Made by a program: the position numbers and the translations under genes. A stretch of DNA of 64,000 bases, taken from Linnemannia schmuckeri (lineage: Eukaryota > Mortierellomycota > Mortierellomycetes > Mortierellales > Mortierellaceae). The stretch covers positions 1,550,001 to 1,614,000 of the forward strand of contig JANATG010000003.1 in NCBI GenBank assembly GCA_029449235.1, read 5' to 3'. The notes under the pieces are model-generated. The model was not told where the DNA came from and ran no database searches. It saw nothing but the letters and a program-made list of their open reading frames with translations. Shown here piece by piece: positions 12,231 to 22,353 of this stretch; within the stretch, counting starts at the first letter, position 1; each line of letters opens with the position of its first letter.

Positions 12231-12543
12231 CATTCACTCATACCTTCTCTCGGTCTTCCTTCTTCTCTCTCCGCACTCTCTCCACTCTTCTCTATTTCCA
12301 CTCTTCTTCGCTCTCCACTCGCCCGCTCTTTCTTCCTTCCTCCCACCCCAACACCCCGGCTGCAACTCAACCTTACCACCTCCACAACACTCAACCCTGA
12401 ACATCCATTTATCCTTTTTTTTTTTTTCTTTTTTTCAAAGACAGACACCTACACCCAGTCTCTTCTCCTTCTCCTCCTTCACACTTTCATTTCGCACACT
12501 TCATTAATCCATTCACATACAAACACACAAACAGAAGGAGAGA

Positions 12544-15444
12544 ATGCATTCGCTTGTCGACTGTCCACTCCGGACGTTCTGTTGCATCACCACCGCAGAC
12601 TATGCTCCCTTTCCAATTCTCAACATAGACTTCCCCGCCCTGGACCTCATCCTCTCTTCCCTACAAAGTTCAACTGCACACTCAGCCTCGTCCCTTCTTC
12701 ATTCTTCCTTTACCAACGACAACAACACATTTAATCCTTCCTTGTCCGAAGAAGCCATACTTGCTCAACGGAGGACAAGGGCCCTGCAGTTCCTTAAAGG
12801 GAGACCCGTCGATCATCTGTTGATCGTCGATCATGAGTCCAATCTCGTGACGACCGATATTACAGACGACGCTGTTCAATCCTACGTCCTCTCCAACCAC
12901 CTCCTTCAGCAACTCCACTCTTTCACCTACAACATCGACAGTACAGACAGTAGCATGAGCGAAGGCAGTAGCTTAAAAGCCCGACACACCACAAGGCGTA
13001 TCCATGGATGTGTTCACTCCTCCGCCATCTCCTACTCTTCCTCTTCTTCTACCAATTCTCCCTCTTCTCCTCCCCGCCTATCCTCACATTCTCCCTTATT
13101 CCGCTCAAGGACGACGACATCATCATCACCGAGGTCACCGGCTCGCTCACAGGAGCAACAATTACAGGATCAGATGGTCCCATCGTGGGAAGAACCATCA
13201 CAGGAGACAGAGTGTTCAACTATGGATCGATCCTTCGAGTCCCAGCAGGCCTGTCGGGTATATGTCCTCAAGGATGTCACGGAGATGCACAGTCTCGCCG
13301 TCGCTGCCAGAACAGACGCCCTGAAAAAGGAGCGCGCTTCAGCCTCACGTCGCTCGGCTGTATCAATGCCATTGCCATGGACATATTCCCCTCACACGAC
13401 TCCAGCAATAACAGCACCAGCTCATGCTAGTACAACACCAACGTCAGTTCAACAACAAACCCAGACAATGACTGCACCATTATTGGTGGTTGGACAAGAG
13501 CCGAACGTGACCCAGCAAAAACTCTATCGCCCCAAAGACAATCTTGATTGGTCGACTGGACATTCCTCTCGCTGTCATCAGGCGTCATCGTCTCACTTGT
13601 CCACGTCCTTTTCCTCTTCACCTTGCTCTTGCTCCAACGCGCCGTCTACCTTTCCTCACTCCCTTGAGCAACAACCAACTACTGACCCCGGTCTTCTCCT
13701 CCTCCACATCACTCGCTTCGGCACTGTCGACCATGCCATCACCATCCCTCAACGAAAGCAACAATCGATCCAACCCAACCTTCTTCTCGACTCTCAAGAT
13801 GGTCGTATGGTGACGGCTATGACCAACACTTCCGTCATGTCCTACGTCCATCCAGATGACACCCGTGCCTTCTGCCAGGGACTCGACCGCGCCTGCAAGG
13901 CGCTCTACACCGTTTTTCGTGTCCGCTGGCGTCTGGAGGGTCAGGAGCAGTTCCTAGACTCTGATCGCCAATATTTCCCCTTTGTCGGGGCCAAGTCCAA
14001 AGAAGGATTTGTCCGCCTCATTGAGTTTCAAGGAGAGTCCTTTGAAGAGTATGTAGATCCGACTGCTGTTCCTGAAGCCTCGCTCACCACCAGGGTCTCT
14101 AACGATGGTCATACCTTGGCCAAATACGTTTGGGCTGAGGTTACCGGTGTTCTCTCCAACAGCCAACCCTTGCTTGTGGTTCGCCCATTGACCTCTGCCG
14201 AACTCTTTGATCAGGCCAAGGAGGCTTCTGTCGCGATTGCCGCCGCCACTGCTGCTACTGCTGCTGCTGCTTCCAGCAGTCTGGTTACCTCGTCTCGTCG
14301 TAGTAATGCCCGAGGCCAGCTCATTCAGGAGAAGAAGGGGTGGAAGACAAAGTCCAAGAGGATGGATTTGGAGGAGGGTATGAGGATGCCCAAGCAGCTC
14401 AACCTGTCGGCCTTGACGTCTCTCTCGATGTCCAGCTCGCGCCATGACGAGATAGGTCTTAGGACGCCTGGCTCTCTCCCTTTATCTATCTCAGCCTCTT
14501 CCCAACAGTTGCTGCAGCAGCCTTCCCAGCAGCTGATGGCGGCGACTCGGTGCCGCAATCCAAGCGGCCATGCCAATCCGATGCCGTCCTTCCTCGCCTT
14601 CCCCTCGAACGCGGCATTGCCCTGGTCGGGCATGTTTGCGACGATTGCGTTAGAGGCCTGGAGGCAGTGGATCCAGACTGTGCATGCAGGTCAGGCACAG
14701 TTCCGGGATTGGTGTGAGTACCTATTGGAGGCGACGATTGACCGGATGATTGAGAGTCTGTCATTGGGACTGACGCTTTTGGGTATCGAGGAGGCTCCTC
14801 GATCTATCGGCAACACCAACACTGCCGCCGCTGTTGGGGCGTATCGTCAGCTTCAAGTTGAAGATGGTGCACAGGACGAGTCTACGTTGCAACGCAAGTC
14901 AAAGCGCGTCTACCAGAAGGCCTTGGAGCCCGCTCATGCTGGCACTACCACTACCACATATACAACCACCACCACCACCACCACTACTACTACTACTACT
15001 ACCACTACCACCACATATTACCAACAGCAGCAGTTACAAAAGGCTGCTCGACACCAACAAACGCTTTCGGGCCTCAACCGCGCGGGCAAGATCCTGCAGA
15101 GCAAGTACCCGTCGATCGAGGGCGTTGTCCGCAACATTAGTAACTCTTGGTTGGGTCAAAAGATCAAGAGCCGGTTGGAGCAAAAGTTGGATGTTGTAGC
15201 GGACCAGGTCGTTGACTGGTGGGAGGCCGGTGGTGAGGTTCCTTTGCCTTTGCCCCTTCCTCGTCCTCTTGCCTCGTGGTCATCTCTTAATCGGTCTGCT
15301 TCTTCGTCGTTTTCGTCGTCAAGTGGATCCAGTGGTGGTGCGACTGTGTGCGAGATGGATGAGTCGGATGCTTTGTTGATGGCAGAGAGTCCTGTTGTTG
15401 TTGGTGTTCCTTGTGAAAATAGCACCCCAATCCTTGTAGACTAG
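12544..15444 (+). CDS. Large PAS-like protein, function unknown
   Basis: Single open frame of 966 residues starting at the first ATG after a long C/T-rich leader. Two stretches look like PAS folds. One ends around 13245-13330 (VYVLKDVTEMHSLAVAART, typical of the last strand and exit helix). The second spans about 13690-14120 and includes NTSVMSYVHPDDTRAFCQGL and a following VFRVRWRLEG strand. PAS domains sense ligands or mediate dimerisation. No kinase, HLH or zinc-finger output domain is visible, so its output is unknown. Long Ser, Ala, Gln and Thr runs separate the folded parts, and an ACC/ACT microsatellite encodes poly-Thr near residues 805-825. Around 13000-13430 other frames are also open, so a small intron there cannot be excluded. 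Confidence 0.72.
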   Translation: MHSLVDCPLRTFCCITTADYAPFPILNIDFPALDLILSSLQSSTAHSASSLLHSSFTNDNNTFNPSLSEEAILAQRRTRALQFLKGRPVDHLLIVDHESNLVTTDITDDAVQSYVLSNHLLQQLHSFTYNIDSTDSSMSEGSSLKARHTTRRIHGCVHSSAISYSSSSSTNSPSSPPRLSSHSPLFRSRTTTSSSPRSPARSQEQQLQDQMVPSWEEPSQETECSTMDRSFESQQACRVYVLKDVTEMHSLAVAARTDALKKERASASRRSAVSMPLPWTYSPHTTPAITAPAHASTTPTSVQQQTQTMTAPLLVVGQEPNVTQQKLYRPKDNLDWSTGHSSRCHQASSSHLSTSFSSSPCSCSNAPSTFPHSLEQQPTTDPGLLLLHITRFGTVDHAITIPQRKQQSIQPNLLLDSQDGRMVTAMTNTSVMSYVHPDDTRAFCQGLDRACKALYTVFRVRWRLEGQEQFLDSDRQYFPFVGAKSKEGFVRLIEFQGESFEEYVDPTAVPEASLTTRVSNDGHTLAKYVWAEVTGVLSNSQPLLVVRPLTSAELFDQAKEASVAIAAATAATAAAASSSLVTSSRRSNARGQLIQEKKGWKTKSKRMDLEEGMRMPKQLNLSALTSLSMSSSRHDEIGLRTPGSLPLSISASSQQLLQQPSQQLMAATRCRNPSGHANPMPSFLAFPSNAALPWSGMFATIALEAWRQWIQTVHAGQAQFRDWCEYLLEATIDRMIESLSLGLTLLGIEEAPRSIGNTNTAAAVGAYRQLQVEDGAQDESTLQRKSKRVYQKALEPAHAGTTTTTYTTTTTTTTTTTTTTTTTTYYQQQQLQKAARHQQTLSGLNRAGKILQSKYPSIEGVVRNISNSWLGQKIKSRLEQKLDVVADQVVDWWEAGGEVPLPLPLPRPLASWSSLNRSASSSFSSSSGSSGGATVCEMDESDALLMAESPVVVGVPCENSTPILVD
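14941..15015 (+). repeat. Coding ACC/ACT microsatellite (poly-Thr)
   Basis: Runs of ACC and ACT codons encode a threonine stretch broken by one tyrosine and followed by Tyr-Tyr and Gln residues, inside the PAS-like protein. It is in-frame, so length changes would not break the gene. Confidence 0.9.
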
Positions 15445-15628
15445 ATTTTTTTTTTTCTTTATCCTTTTTCATCTTGTAACATTACCATTGTACCAACATT
15501 TTTTTTTTCTTGTTATTTTTTAATTATCGAAAAATAATAATACAATAACAACCACTTTTCTTTACAAAAAATGTCTGTGCTTTGTTAAGTGGATGGTTCA
15601 TGGTCCATGTGATTTTATTGCTGTGGTT

Positions 15629-18600
15629 TCACGGCTGAGACATCCCTCCTCGTGCCGTTGTCGTTATTGTTGCGAACTTGTTGGAAGATACCGAAAAGGC
15701 CGAAGAGGCCAAAGCCAAAGCAGAAGAAGCGCGCTTCTGCAAAATGCTCTCAGCCTCCTTCGCACTCGTTCGACGTTCAATCTCGGCAATACTTCTATGA
15801 GCCTCATCAACCTGCGAAGGATCTGGTCCAGACTTGTTCAGATCCACGTTATTCTCGAGCCAAGGGATCGTGTTCTGAGATTTGGGCTCGTCAAACAGGC
15901 CCCTCCTGTCGTCCAGCACTTGACCTTGGCTCTGGTTCTGGCTTTGACTCTGGTTCTGGCATAAGATTTGGAGCTGGGCTGTAGAGGGAGACGACGAAGA
16001 ATACGAGCTAGCGGGAGGATGTGGACGTGGAGGAGGAGGAGGAAGGGAAGGAGATGATAAGGGAGGCTCCAGTCCTGTTGATGATGACATGGACCATTGT
16101 GGTTGAGGGCGAATGAAGGGATTGGTACTAGTTGTAGGGGATTGTTGCTGAAGAGGACGGGAACTCGCCCTGTTGACAGTAGGAAGGGAGAGTGGCCCTC
16201 CTGCTGCCCCTGTACTTGTCCTGCGGGAGAATAACAGGAAGGGGTTGTTGCTCTTTCCGTCACTGCCACCTTCGCCTTGGTCGCAGGTGCTCGTGGAGAA
16301 GACGGGATGAGACGATTGGGATGGATTAGGAGGCGTCGTAGTTGCCTTTTGATGTTGTGTTCCGGGACGATTCAAATCCACACCACTAATTCCTTGTCCT
16401 TTTCCTGCTCCTGTTCCTGAACGAGTTTTTGAGAGTGAAGGAGGAAAGAACGGTCCTTCTGCCATGGGGTGCTGTCGAGACTCGTCAAAAGATCCTACTA
16501 CAAGTGGCGGCGTATCGGGAGGCAAGAAAGGGAGAGGGAGAGATCGCGTAGTTGCAATTGCAGCAGATGGTGTGGTCGTTCGGAGATTTATGCTGCTTGT
16601 ACTGTTGCTGCTATTATTGGGGATTGTGGTCATGGTGATGATGTTGTTGTTGTCGGTGCAGGGAGGAGCAGAGGAAGAGGTGGAAGAAAGAGTTACAGGT
16701 TCTGCAGGGGGACGAGAAGATCGCCTGGTATTGGTGTTTTCTGGTGTGGCCTGATGCTGTCCCGTACCACCACTGTTACTAGTATTGCTGATGTTGTTGT
16801 TGTTGAACGTAGAAGTAAAGGGAGAGGGTTTTGGACGAGCACAGGATCCTAGACTGTTGAGGTCGACATCACTGAACTCGAGTAGTCTGTTCGGGTTCCG
16901 AACTTCTCCAAATGGTCCCACCTCCAGATTGGGATCAACGACCACGGGGGCTTGTGTCGCATTGCTACTGCTGCTACACTTGGCTTTGAACGACGAAGGT
17001 GGTGGGGGCATTCGAGATGACGACTGTTGCTGTTGCTGTTGCGTTGCTGCTGCTCGTGGTAGTGAGGGGGATTGAGGACTGGAAGGTACAACACCTCCAA
17101 CAGTCTGTGTTGTAGTGGCCCCTTTTTTGTTCAAATTGACATCTATCGCAAATGCGGGTAAATCCTCCGAGTTCCTGGTTTCGTTCATTGGACCCACATC
17201 ATTCTCATCTCCACCTCCACCGCTACCACCCACATCACCATAGTATGCGTTGCCACGGTTCGTGTTCGTCACTGGTCGACTAGTAGGCGGCGTCTGCATT
17301 CCTGTCGCGCCTGCCGTTATTACTTCACTTGCGCCTCCTCCTCCATTCCCAACTTTCTTTTGTTGCTGCTGTTGTTGTTGGGCCGAAAAAGATGTCTTCT
17401 TGATCGCATCATCATCCACAAAGAAGGGTGATTGACCTAAATAGTCAAGGTCAACAGGTGGGCTGCCGACTTTTGTCACGTCGCTGGAATGGCTTTGGCG
17501 AGTATGGTCCAGATTCAAGTATCGCGCGAATGCTTCGGATGTGGCTGCTGTTATGTGATAATCGTGACTTGATTCATAGTCGTTGCCGTTGTCATCCACA
17601 ATTGGCCATGGTATCCTGAGATCTCCACCTCCACTGTTACCACTGCTAGACTGCAGGGCCAACATGGCGTTAGAGGAAGAACTATAGTCAAAAGGATTTG
17701 TGGACAAGGGATGGTCATGGTACTGGTACTGGCTCTGATACTGGGGCTGGTACTGGGACTGGTTTTGTTGTTGCCTCTGCCACGACTGCTGCTGTTGCTG
17801 TAGAGTAGAGCCGCCACCATTCCAAGACCTGGTACTTGGAGATTCAAAACGAACTGTGGGTTGGTGTTCCAGGGCATCTGTCTGAATGGTGTTGGCTTCG
17901 TCATAATGACGATATTGGTCCTGCATAGGTGTCGATGGCCTTCCTTGTGCTTGGCCTCCATCATGTCCGTATATATGACTTGTGTTGGGCCGATGTTTAT
18001 GGTCATGTATCTGATAAATCGCAGCAAGACTCCCGCGTCGCTTCGCCAATGCGTCATAGTATCCTGTTGTGCTATAGGTGTACCCTTGTTGATGCTGTTG
18101 TTGGTCTCCTAGGTGGTCGCCACTTGGAATAGTGGTCGTCGTTGTCGCGTTTGAAGCAGCAGCAGTGTTCGATTCAGCAGTGGCGGCAGCAGGTCCCGAC
18201 TCCGTGAACGTAGCAAGCTGACTGGCCTGGACATCCTCAGGAATATACCTCATCCGGCGTCCGATGACGCGTTGGTGCGGGCTTCTAAACTTGTCTTCAA
18301 ATTTAATCGTCGCTGGTCCTGTCATCATCATCGCCCCTCCTCCTCCTGTCGTGTTTCCGGGCGTTGTTGCCGTTGCTGGTGCACCGGTTCTATACGCAGT
18401 CGTGGATCCGGCAGCAGTGGCAGCAGGGTTGATGTTGATAGGGTCAGCGGGTGGTCCGCCGTGAGTTGCATAGTATTCGGCCTCTAACATCTGTTTGCGC
18501 TCCTTGGCAGGCACCATTAGAATTCGACTAGCAGAGCCTTGTTGCTGGGATTTCAGTCTTGCACGCTGTCGTTGCGGTTGTTGCGACTGTTTTTGTGGTT

Positions 18601-21044
18601 GCTGGTCTATACCGTCCAATGGATGCTGAAAAGATGATTGACCTTCCAAAGGACCAACACTTGCTCCACCACCACGGCCACCGTTAGTCCAGAACCGAAC
18701 GCGCTGAAGTCCCTTGGGTCGATCATTCTGCGCCTGCTGTCCAGGCATGGGACTCCCTTGCCTTCCAATGTCAACCGCAATATCTTGCCCTTGATTAAAC
18801 CTAAACAACTGCTGCTTCTGCGCCCATTTCAAACCCTCCAATCCCAATGTCCCATTCCAGCCCGAGAACTGATAATTAGGATCCTCACACTGTTCCCAGC
18901 CATACATGCCCTCATCATCCTCGTCCCCCTCACCATCGTCGACGAGATGGATCTGTGAGGCCATTGTGTCGGAGAACATGGAGAGTATGTAGGCGAAAAC
19001 TGTGAGGCCAAGAAAGACGTAGATGTTCCAGAACTCGATGGACCCTGGTTCTGTGGGTACCATGTCTCCAAATCCGACTGTCGTTAATGTCACGAACTAC
19101 TCTTTTCATTTTTTTTGTTGTCGGAATGGTTAGAGCGCTGAGATATTCACCAGCAAAAAGGTCAAAAAAAGAGGGACATTTGTATGTGTTTTCGACCCAA
19201 AAAAAGAAACGTTGACTTACGCAAAAGTAAAGAGAGTCGAGATAGGACCATTCCTCAAACGCACAAAAGACCCCCGCTCCTCCAAACCAAAGAACGATCC
19301 AGATAGTTGACATCCTAATGATCATGTTCCATTTCACTATCTTCTTGACCCGCTGCTCTTCCTCAAAGCGAGCCAAGGGAAATGACATATCCTTGGTCGA
19401 CATCCGAGTCTGGACACGGGTAATATGAGCGGGTTTCGAGAATCGTTCGAGAAGTCGCCATTGAAACTGTTCAAGGACGGCATTGCGGAGGGCGACGATG
19501 AAGTATCCTACGGCACTGATTCCGATGACTGCGTAGAAGAAAAATATCACACGTCCTGCTGTCGTCTGTGGACTCACATTTCCATATCCTAAAATATTGA
19601 AGAAGCAGCTATTAGCAGCATGTCTTTTTCTCGATGCACCTTAATTCTCTGCAAAATAACGAAAAAAAGGAAAAAAAAATGGCGTGGAATACCGATGCTA
19701 GAAAAGGAGACGATGCAAAAATTAACAGCATTGTCAAAAGACCACCCTTCCAGCCAGGTATACGTTGCAGCTCCAATAGTGATAGCAGTCGTCATCACAA
19801 ATGACGAGATGATCAGCTCCTTTAACGCGATCGACAGGCCCGGGCTAGGGAACCCTCGAACCCAATCGATGGTCAAGAGGATAGTGACCAGACAAGAGAG
19901 AATGATTGTCAGGATACAGGTGATGAACCCGTGGGAGTATTGTGCTCCTGGAGGCAACTTGTGATAGATATGGTAGTGCACTATTGCTGCTAGTGAGAAT
20001 CCGGCTTTTTGTTTTTGTTGTTAGTGCGAAATAAGAGCAGGTCGAACGGAAAAGGAGAGAGAGATGATAAGAGGGGAAAGGGACAGCAAGAAAAGGGTGA
20101 CATAAAATCGAGTTTCAGTGCGTTAGACTTCTTTTAGCTCTTTTCTCGTGTTGTTGTTGTTGTTGTTATTGCCAATCTTCATTCCTCATGCTTGCGTGGA
20201 TACGTATGTGTGTATGAGAGCATTGAACAAACCTACTCTGCAGATAAGCGGTAACGACAGGAGCCTTACGGATCCAAGTCAGCCGATCCATGATTCGCAG
20301 CGTGAACCCAATGCAACTCAAGAACGCGCAGATAATCGCCAGCGCCAAAAAGATGATTTCAAATTTGTCAATATAGCCCAAGTGGTCGCTATCGTCCTCC
20401 CCCAGCTTGTCGTCACTGGACTTCAACACCATCCATGACGGGTCAGCGACAGCACGGACCACTGTCAAGATATTGTAAGACTGAATCGTTGCTATGACGA
20501 TGTGGGGTCCAACCTGTGCGAGCCTTGGACGCGGTTGATTGACATCGACTGGTGGACCTAGCGTTGGATCTGGCGAGATGGTCGAAGTCGAATTGGCACT
20601 CGATTCCGGTGGATCCAGCCCTGCTCCTCCACCTCCTCGTAGTGCTGTATTATCCGGTCCCTGACGCGCGACCTTCTTGTTTTTGTTGCTATTGTTACTG
20701 TTAGAAGAATGAAGACCTTGTCGTGCACTGACACTGGTGCAGAGACGGCTATCGTTCTTTTCGTCCTCGTAGGCCTCGGACCCAAAGTCGGCACTGTCGA
20801 CGAGGCGGTGCCCCTCATATAGGATGGAGCGGATAAGTGGTTTGGATGAGCCACTGGTGATGTTGCTTGCGGCGGGAGACTGCTTCTTGTTGGTGTCTCC
20901 TATCGAAGGAGTGGTCAAAGATAAATAGGTTTGAAACATATACAAAGAAAAAAAGGCAGGGTGGTTGGACTGACACGAATTAGAGCGAACTGAGTTTTCG
21001 TGTGACAGGGGCGGAGAGAAGAAAGGTTGGTTGCGCACAGACAC
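15629..21044 (-). CDS. TOK1: TOK-type two-pore outward-rectifier K+ channel with giant C-terminal tail
   Basis: Plasma-membrane potassium channel of the fungal TOK family. Exons: 21044(?)-20237, 20004-19693, 19588-19221, 19096-15629. Phases close and give 1,651 residues, against 691 for yeast Tok1. Membrane segments include FEIIFLALAIICAFLSCIGF (about 228-247), HGFITCILTIILSCLV and ELIISSFVMTTAITIG. Pore 1 reads SSIGYGN and pore 2 reads TTVGFGD, the two selectivity filters. After the last membrane helix come about 1,100 Gln/Ser/Asn/Pro-rich residues holding repeated VDLNxxG motifs. Both pore loops are interrupted by introns. The 5' end is unresolved: Met codons lie at 21044 and 20939, but a good acceptor (cgatag at 20900) could join an unseen upstream exon. 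Confidence 0.88.
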
Positions 21045-22353
21045 ACAGTTAAAAAAAAGAGCTGGGTTTTTGTTTGGAGGTGGAAAGTCGAGAATGATGG
21101 CGTAGGGACAAAAAGATTCGGAATCAGAAATAGAATGAATAAAAAACTAAAAGGATGTCGATGCAAAGACATTAACAGAAGAACAAAGTGAAGAATATTT
21201 AAGAAAGAGGTAAGAGAGGGAGTGGTGGATGCATGGATGCGATCTCGGGGTGGTGTTGAGTAAAATAGTTCAGTTGAATATGTTATCTGAAGAAAAGGGC
21301 ACTATTGTAGTAGTTGTTGTATCTTGTCTAATGCAGAAGGCACTAAAGCAGGGGTGTGAAGAAGAAGAAGAAATAGAAGAGAGAAGAGAATGGTGTATGG
21401 TGTTGTAGAAGGTGAGATGGGCGCAATGCGGAGAGAGAGTGCGTGTGAATGAGTTGAATGAGTGGAATGGCTGAAAGTGAATGGCAAAAATGAAGGACGA
21501 GGCGTACAGGAATTAAAAAAAAACAAGGAGAGAGCTGAGCGAAAGTGGAGGAGAGAAAGAGAAAGGAAAGCGTAATTAGTGTCAGACAGAAGAGGAAGAA
21601 GAAGACGAAGAAGAAGAGGAAGAAGAAGAGGAAGAAGAGAGCATGAGCATGCGGAGCATTGTTAATGCGTGCGCAATTTTAAGAATTTTAAAAAGCAGCT
21701 GTGTGTTGCCGGGAAAGAGAGAAAAAGGGAAACAGCAAGGTGGATGCATGTGAATGGCATATGCGAGAGCAGTTGAAGCATAAAGACTAAAGAGGAGCAC
21801 ACCGCAGATGATGACCGAGCGGATGACACACTAGTCAAGTGCACGAATGACAGGGCAGGGTGTCAAGGGGACCACCAGTCACCGCCACCCCTTTTTTTCC
21901 CTTTCCTATTTACCCTTCTTTTCGTGTTCCGAAACCGCGACATTCCAACTGCCTTATTTACCACTGATAAGGCCACAGGCTCATACATCCAGGCTGGATC
22001 CTAGGTTTTCCTTCCTTAATCACCATCGATCTGGAGCCCATGAATCCTGATCGTCCTTTGATGCTTCGTAATCGACATGCAAACCTTGTTTCCCCTTTTC
22101 TCGCTACTGCCTTTCATTCGTCCATCTCCATTCCTTTTCCCTTTTCCTCCTTCAACCTCCCCTTCCCCCCCCCTTGTTCTTTCCGTAATTTTGTGAAGTT
22201 TTCACTGTTACGAGATCGCATTTGTGAGCACCACCGCCACACAGCACGCGAACAGCATGGTCTTGTCTCCCTAATTCGCATCTTCCGTACTGAGGCTTCG
22301 GGTCAAGGATTGATCGATTACGCGCTTTTTGTTGTTTATTTCGCGACTTTATC
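21045..22353. other. Intergenic region, 5' of TOK1 and 3' of RasGEF gene
   Basis: It should contain the K+ channel promoter and leader, possibly a short first coding exon, and the 3' UTR of the RasGEF gene. A GAA-rich purine repeat lies at about 21590-21640. I could not identify a donor site that would fix a first channel exon, and saw no other gene. Confidence 0.5.

Larger units (their letters stand above)
7780..12543. other. 4.76 kb gene-poor interval with clustered homopolymers
   Basis: No convincing protein gene, tRNA or rRNA is visible here. Open frames are short, low in complexity and unlike any family I know. The stretch holds long poly(A) runs (8801-8828, 10745-10767, 10971-10990, 11182-11210), a 34-base poly(T) run (11278-11311) and several tetranucleotide repeats. 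From about 11990 it becomes strongly pyrimidine-rich up to the ATG at 12544, which looks like the leader of the PAS-protein gene. It may hold the promoter of that gene, a non-coding transcript, or both. Confidence 0.6.

Noticed and set aside
13008..13430. 140-codon overlapping frame inside the PAS-like gene
   Set aside because: Parts look protein-like (IIITEVTGSLTGATITGSDG), but the main frame is open across it and carries the PAS-like VYVLKDVTEMH. A C/T-rich stretch keeps several frames open by composition.
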